DNA from: M3007 sp044224705
Lineage (GTDB): Bacteria > Bacteroidota > Bacteroidia > Chitinophagales > Saprospiraceae
Length of the DNA stretch: 25,747 bases
Direction: 5' to 3'
NCBI GenBank assembly: GCA_044224705.1
Contig: JBGAJY010000060.1
Span: 1-25,747, forward strand
Position 1 is the stretch's first letter. Each line of letters begins with the position of its first letter. Positions 23,190 through 25,747 of this stretch are shown one piece after another. The notes beneath the pieces are model-generated. The model made no database searches. It had not been told where the DNA came from and saw only the letters and a list, made by a program, of their open reading frames with translations. Both the position numbers and the translations under genes were made by a program.

Positions 23190-24308
23190 ATGAAATTCCG
23201 GCTCTTTCTCCTCGCATCAGTTCTCCTCTTTGCTCAATGCCGTCAGGCCATCGTGCCGCCAGCCCCGGCACTGCCGCCCAATTATACCGGCAAAACACCC
23301 AAAAACATCATCCTGCTCATCGGCGACGGCATGGGGCTGAGCCAGGTATCGGCCGGTTTATACTCCAACAACAACCACCTCAACCTCGAACAATGCACCG
23401 CCACGGGCCTGAGCAAAACGCGCTCGGCCAGTCACCTGGTGACCGATTCGGGCGCCGGCGCCACGGCCCTGGCCTGCGGCTGCAAAACCTACAACCTGGC
23501 CATCGGCATGGACAACGCCAAGCACCCCTGCCGCACCATCCTCGAACAGGCCGAAGCCAAAGGCATGGCTACCGGGCTGGCCGTCACCTGCAGCGTGACC
23601 CACGCGACGCCCGCTTCGTTTGTCGCCCACGTGCGCGACCGCAAGGAAACCGAGGCTATCGCGACCTTTTTTCTGGAAAATGACGTGGATTTCGTCGTGG
23701 GCGCAGGCCTGAACCAATTCGTCAAACGCACGACCGACACCCGCAACCTCCGCAACGAGCTCGTTGCCAAAGGCGTCATCGTGACGGATTACAGCCAGTC
23801 GCCACTGTCTACCCTCACGCCCGACCCCGCCCGGCCCTTTTACTGGTTCTCCGCCGCCGACGAACCCAAATATGCCCGCGACGGCCGCGACTACCTGCCG
23901 GTGGCGGCCCGCATGGCGCCCGGCTTTTTAAAAAAACGCAGCGACAAAGGCTTTTTCCTGATGATCGAAGGGTCCCAGATCGATTGGGCCTGCCACAAGA
24001 ACGACGCCGCCAACGCCATCGGCGAAATGCTCGACTTCGATGCCGCCATCGGCGCAGCCATCGACTTTGCCCGCGCCGACAGCAACACGCTGATCATTGT
24101 CACCGCCGACCACGAAACGGGCGGACTTTCCATTGTTCAAGGCTCTGAAATGGGTCAGCTGGAACTTGAATTCACCACCGACCAGCACACCGCCTCGATG
24201 GTGCCGGTATTCGCCTTCGGGCCGGGCGCCGAGCTGTTCAACGGGGTGTATGAGAACACGGAGATTTATCGAAAAATGGCAGCGTTGCTGGGGCTGGGCA
24301 GCTTTTGA
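23190..24308 (+). CDS. Alkaline phosphatase (PhoA superfamily), exported
   Basis: This 372-aa protein is an alkaline phosphatase of the PhoA superfamily, releasing phosphate from monoesters outside the cytoplasm. Metal and catalytic residues are all visible: Asp46 in LLIGDGMG, the Asp86-Ser87 pair in VTDSGAGATA (Ser87 nucleophile), Glu260 in MIEGSQIDWACHKND with His269, Asp307-His308 in TADHETGG, and His333 in TDQHTASMVPVFAFGPGA. The N-terminus is hydrophobic and ends in LLFAQC. A lipoprotein is possible, but Gln before the Cys is not a canonical lipobox residue. The ATG at 23190 is chosen over an upstream in-frame ATG at 23121 because it starts the signal sequence. It converges on the carbonic-anhydrase-like gene with a 20-bp gap. 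Confidence 0.94.
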   Translation: MKFRLFLLASVLLFAQCRQAIVPPAPALPPNYTGKTPKNIILLIGDGMGLSQVSAGLYSNNNHLNLEQCTATGLSKTRSASHLVTDSGAGATALACGCKTYNLAIGMDNAKHPCRTILEQAEAKGMATGLAVTCSVTHATPASFVAHVRDRKETEAIATFFLENDVDFVVGAGLNQFVKRTTDTRNLRNELVAKGVIVTDYSQSPLSTLTPDPARPFYWFSAADEPKYARDGRDYLPVAARMAPGFLKKRSDKGFFLMIEGSQIDWACHKNDAANAIGEMLDFDAAIGAAIDFARADSNTLIIVTADHETGGLSIVQGSEMGQLELEFTTDQHTASMVPVFAFGPGAELFNGVYENTEIYRKMAALLGLGSF

Positions 24309-24328
24309 AAAACGAGACAAGAGGCTGT

Positions 24329-24844
24329 TCAGGATTTGAACCAGCTCGAATAAAACACGTAGTTGTTGGCGATGCGTTCGATCTGGCCTTTGAAGAGTTC
24401 GGGAGTGAGCTCTTTTACCCGGCGGGCCGGTACGCCGGCGTACACGCCGCCGCTTTCACAAACAAAATTTTCCAGCACCACTGCGCCGGCGGCGATCAGG
24501 CAGTTTTCTTCCACCACGGCCTGGTCCATCACGATGGCGCCCATGCCGATGAGCACGTTGTCGTGCAGCGTGCAGCCGTGCACCAGCGCCCGGTGGCCTA
24601 TGCTGACGTTGTTGCCGATGGTGGTGCCGCATTTCTGGTAGGTGCCGTGCAGGATGGCGCCGTCCTGGATGTTGACTTTGTTGCCCATGCGGATAAAATT
24701 CACGTCGCCGCGCACGACGGCCTGGAACCACACGGAGCACTCGTCGCCCATCGCGACGTCGCCGATGATCGTGGCGTTTTCGGCGAGAAAACAGTTTTGC
24801 CCGAAGTGCGGGGTAATGTCGCGGCAAGGAAGAATGAGAGCCAT
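24329..24844 (-). CDS. Gamma-carbonic anhydrase family protein (YrdA/PaaY-like)
   Basis: This 171-aa protein is a left-handed beta-helix of hexapeptide repeats (for example ATIIGDVAMGDECSVW and VSIGHRALVHGC). It has the three metal-binding histidines of the gamma-class carbonic anhydrase family: His66 (ILHGTYQ), His84 and His89 (IGHRALVHG). Arg45-Gly-Asp (VVRGDVNFI) is also conserved. Such trimers bind zinc or iron; many members of this YrdA/CaiE/PaaY-type subgroup lack proven anhydrase activity, so the enzymatic claim is held back. The ATG at 24842-24844 opens the conserved MALILPCRDITPHFG. The longer frame upstream runs through a short tandem repeat. It lies downstream of the VanZ-like gene, with a 127-bp gap. 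Confidence 0.93.
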   Translation of the reverse strand: MALILPCRDITPHFGQNCFLAENATIIGDVAMGDECSVWFQAVVRGDVNFIRMGNKVNIQDGAILHGTYQKCGTTIGNNVSIGHRALVHGCTLHDNVLIGMGAIVMDQAVVEENCLIAAGAVVLENFVCESGGVYAGVPARRVKELTPELFKGQIERIANNYVFYSSWFKS

Positions 24845-24848
24845 AGGG

Positions 24849-24875
24849 ATTGATCTGATTGATTCGATTGTTCGA
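24849..24875. repeat. Three degenerate 9-bp tandem units
   Basis: ATTGATCTG, ATTGATTCG and ATTGTTCGA follow one another just upstream of the carbonic-anhydrase-like start codon. No matching inverted arm is present here, unlike the other tandem-unit elements in the window. A small dyad TTGCATT-(5)-AATGCAA lies at 24926-24944 in the same gap. Confidence 0.45.
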
Positions 24876-24971
24876 TAAAGTCCTGCCGTTTGACGCGCAA
24901 CATGGGTATTTGATTTGACCCGTGATTGCATTACAAAAATGCAAGCGTCCTGTAATTCTGTTGATCTTAAA

Positions 24972-25394
24972 TCAAACCTTTCTCAAGTCAGCCTTCCGGC
25001 GTTGCAGGGCTATAAAAACGCCCCACGCCGCCACGGCGCCGAAAGCATTGGCCAGCATGTCGTCGTATTCATAAAAACGCCCGGGGACGAAGGCGTACTG
25101 CACAAACTCCATGAGTACGCCGTAAGCGATGGCCAGGCACACCGTCCACCAGGCGCCGGCGGAAGTCAAGCGACCGGTGTTGCGGCGCAAGCCGCGCAGG
25201 GTCAGCCAGGTGAAGGTCCCGTAGGCCAGGGCATGCCCCAGTTTGTCGGGCGCTACCAGTTCGAATTTGGGCAGTTGCACGCTCGGGAGCACCGACAGGA
25301 CGGTGATTACCGTCAGGCAAAGCAGTGCGGGCCAATAGGCGGGCAACCAGCCCGTTTTCGGGGCGGGGGAGGCATCGGGGAAAGTATCTTTCAT
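24972..25394 (-). CDS. VanZ-like membrane protein
   Basis: This 140-aa protein has the VanZ-like layout: four hydrophobic helices (about 20-38, 52-68, 81-100 and 113-130) with family motifs at their ends, namely DKLGHALAYG, MEFVQYAFVPGRFYEYDD and LANAFGA. VanZ-like proteins are inner-membrane proteins, and most have no proven role outside teicoplanin resistance operons. The ATG at 25392-25394 was preferred over the longer frame (to 25511), which overlaps the upstream SH3 gene by about 100 bases and lacks similarity. It starts 20 bp after the SH3-domain gene stop and is probably co-transcribed with it. Confidence 0.85.
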   Translation of the reverse strand: MKDTFPDASPAPKTGWLPAYWPALLCLTVITVLSVLPSVQLPKFELVAPDKLGHALAYGTFTWLTLRGLRRNTGRLTSAGAWWTVCLAIAYGVLMEFVQYAFVPGRFYEYDDMLANAFGAVAAWGVFIALQRRKADLRKV

Positions 25395-25414
25395 CGGCAG
25401 AAGGTGGGGCGTTG

Positions 25415-25747
25415 TCACTCCATCACCCCTTTTCGTTTCATTTTGTAATAGTGGACGCCCGCTCCGAAGACCCAGCCTTCCTTGCCGGCTTTCGTACGGA
25501 TTTTGACCCAATGGTCGGTCACTTTTTCATAGCCCAGGTTGATCTCCTCGGTTTTTTCGGTCTTCTGGTTGAGGAAGGAAACCGGCTCGTAGAGTTCGAG
25601 TTTGGCCACGACGGCCGATTTCAGGTTGGGCTCCTTGCGCATTTTGAGCCCATCGATGGTCACATAGAGCGTCGAGTAGCGCGGCCCCTGCGCTTGCGGA
25701 GCCGACTGGGCAGGTTGGGCGGTATTGGTCGGCGGGGCGGTGGTGAC
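25415..25747 (-). CDS. SH3-domain protein, N-terminus beyond the window
   Basis: The frame is open from its stop at 25415-25417 to the window edge, so at least 111 codons are present and the start is missing. The visible part begins with a Pro/Ala/Gln/Thr-rich linker (APPTNTAQPAQSAPQAQG). A bacterial SH3-like domain follows: YVTIDGLKMRKEPNLKSAVV, then VTDHWVKIRTKAGKEGWVFGAGV. SH3b domains of this kind often bind peptidoglycan in envelope proteins. A GTG codon at 25661-25663 could be taken for a start, but it would cut off the first strand of the domain, so continuation upstream is favoured. It precedes the VanZ-like gene on the same strand. Confidence 0.75.
   Translation of the reverse strand, partial: VTTAPPTNTAQPAQSAPQAQGPRYSTLYVTIDGLKMRKEPNLKSAVVAKLELYEPVSFLNQKTEKTEEINLGYEKVTDHWVKIRTKAGKEGWVFGAGVHYYKMKRKGVME

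Noticed and set aside
25415..25663. Complete 82-aa SH3 protein starting at GTG
   Set aside because: The frame stays open to the window edge through a low-complexity linker, and the first strand of the SH3 domain lies upstream of the GTG, so the gene is partial and longer.

Overview
The window most likely comes from a chromosome of a Bacteroidota bacterium, probably class Saprospiria (Lewinella/Haliscomenobacter-like). This rests on a very large secreted protein with a type IX secretion (T9SS) C-terminal sorting domain, a DUF5916 outer-membrane-type protein, no clear Shine-Dalgarno sequences, candidate TAnnTTTG promoter elements, and fairly GC-rich coding sequence with AT-rich promoter gaps. 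No rRNA, tRNA, transposase, phage or CRISPR gene is visible. The placement is inference, because no phylogenetic marker gene is present.

Layout. (1) 202-4042, all minus strand: a helical-repeat protein of unknown function, serC, a YgjP-like metallopeptidase and a group III truncated haemoglobin. (2) 4226-7360, plus: a 1044-aa T9SS cargo protein. (3) 7495-14019, minus: an L-rhamnose utilisation run, read as rhaT, a fused rhamnulose-1-phosphate aldolase/dehydrogenase, an SGNH esterase, rhaM and rhaI, followed by a secreted HExxH peptidase-like protein. (4) 14260-14541, plus: a small membrane protein. (5) 14557-17223, minus: a DUF5916 protein. (6) 17645-18016, plus: a small secreted FN3-like protein behind a hairpin-rich leader. 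(7) 18074-19501, minus: a paralogue of the first helical-repeat protein. (8) 19502-20167: a gap with hairpins and dyads. (9) 20168-22888, minus: a secreted GH78 alpha-L-rhamnosidase. (10) 23190-24308, plus: an alkaline phosphatase. (11) 24329-25747, minus: a gamma-carbonic-anhydrase-like protein, a VanZ-like protein and the C-terminal part of an SH3-domain protein cut by the window edge.

The rhamnose genes form one pathway. The GH78 enzyme frees L-rhamnose outside the cytoplasm, RhaT imports it, RhaM interconverts its anomers, RhaI makes L-rhamnulose, and the fusion enzyme cleaves rhamnulose-1-phosphate and oxidises the lactaldehyde. The rhamnulokinase and a dedicated regulator are not in the window.

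The most unusual feature is a set of long hairpin-forming inverted repeats. In most, the arms are built from short (about 8-12 bp) tandem units. They fill the wider gaps between co-directional genes and often overlap the stop codon of the upstream gene. Two copies 14 kb apart share both arm and loop sequence and look like one dispersed family. A second point of interest is the pair of paralogous uncharacterised helical-repeat proteins.
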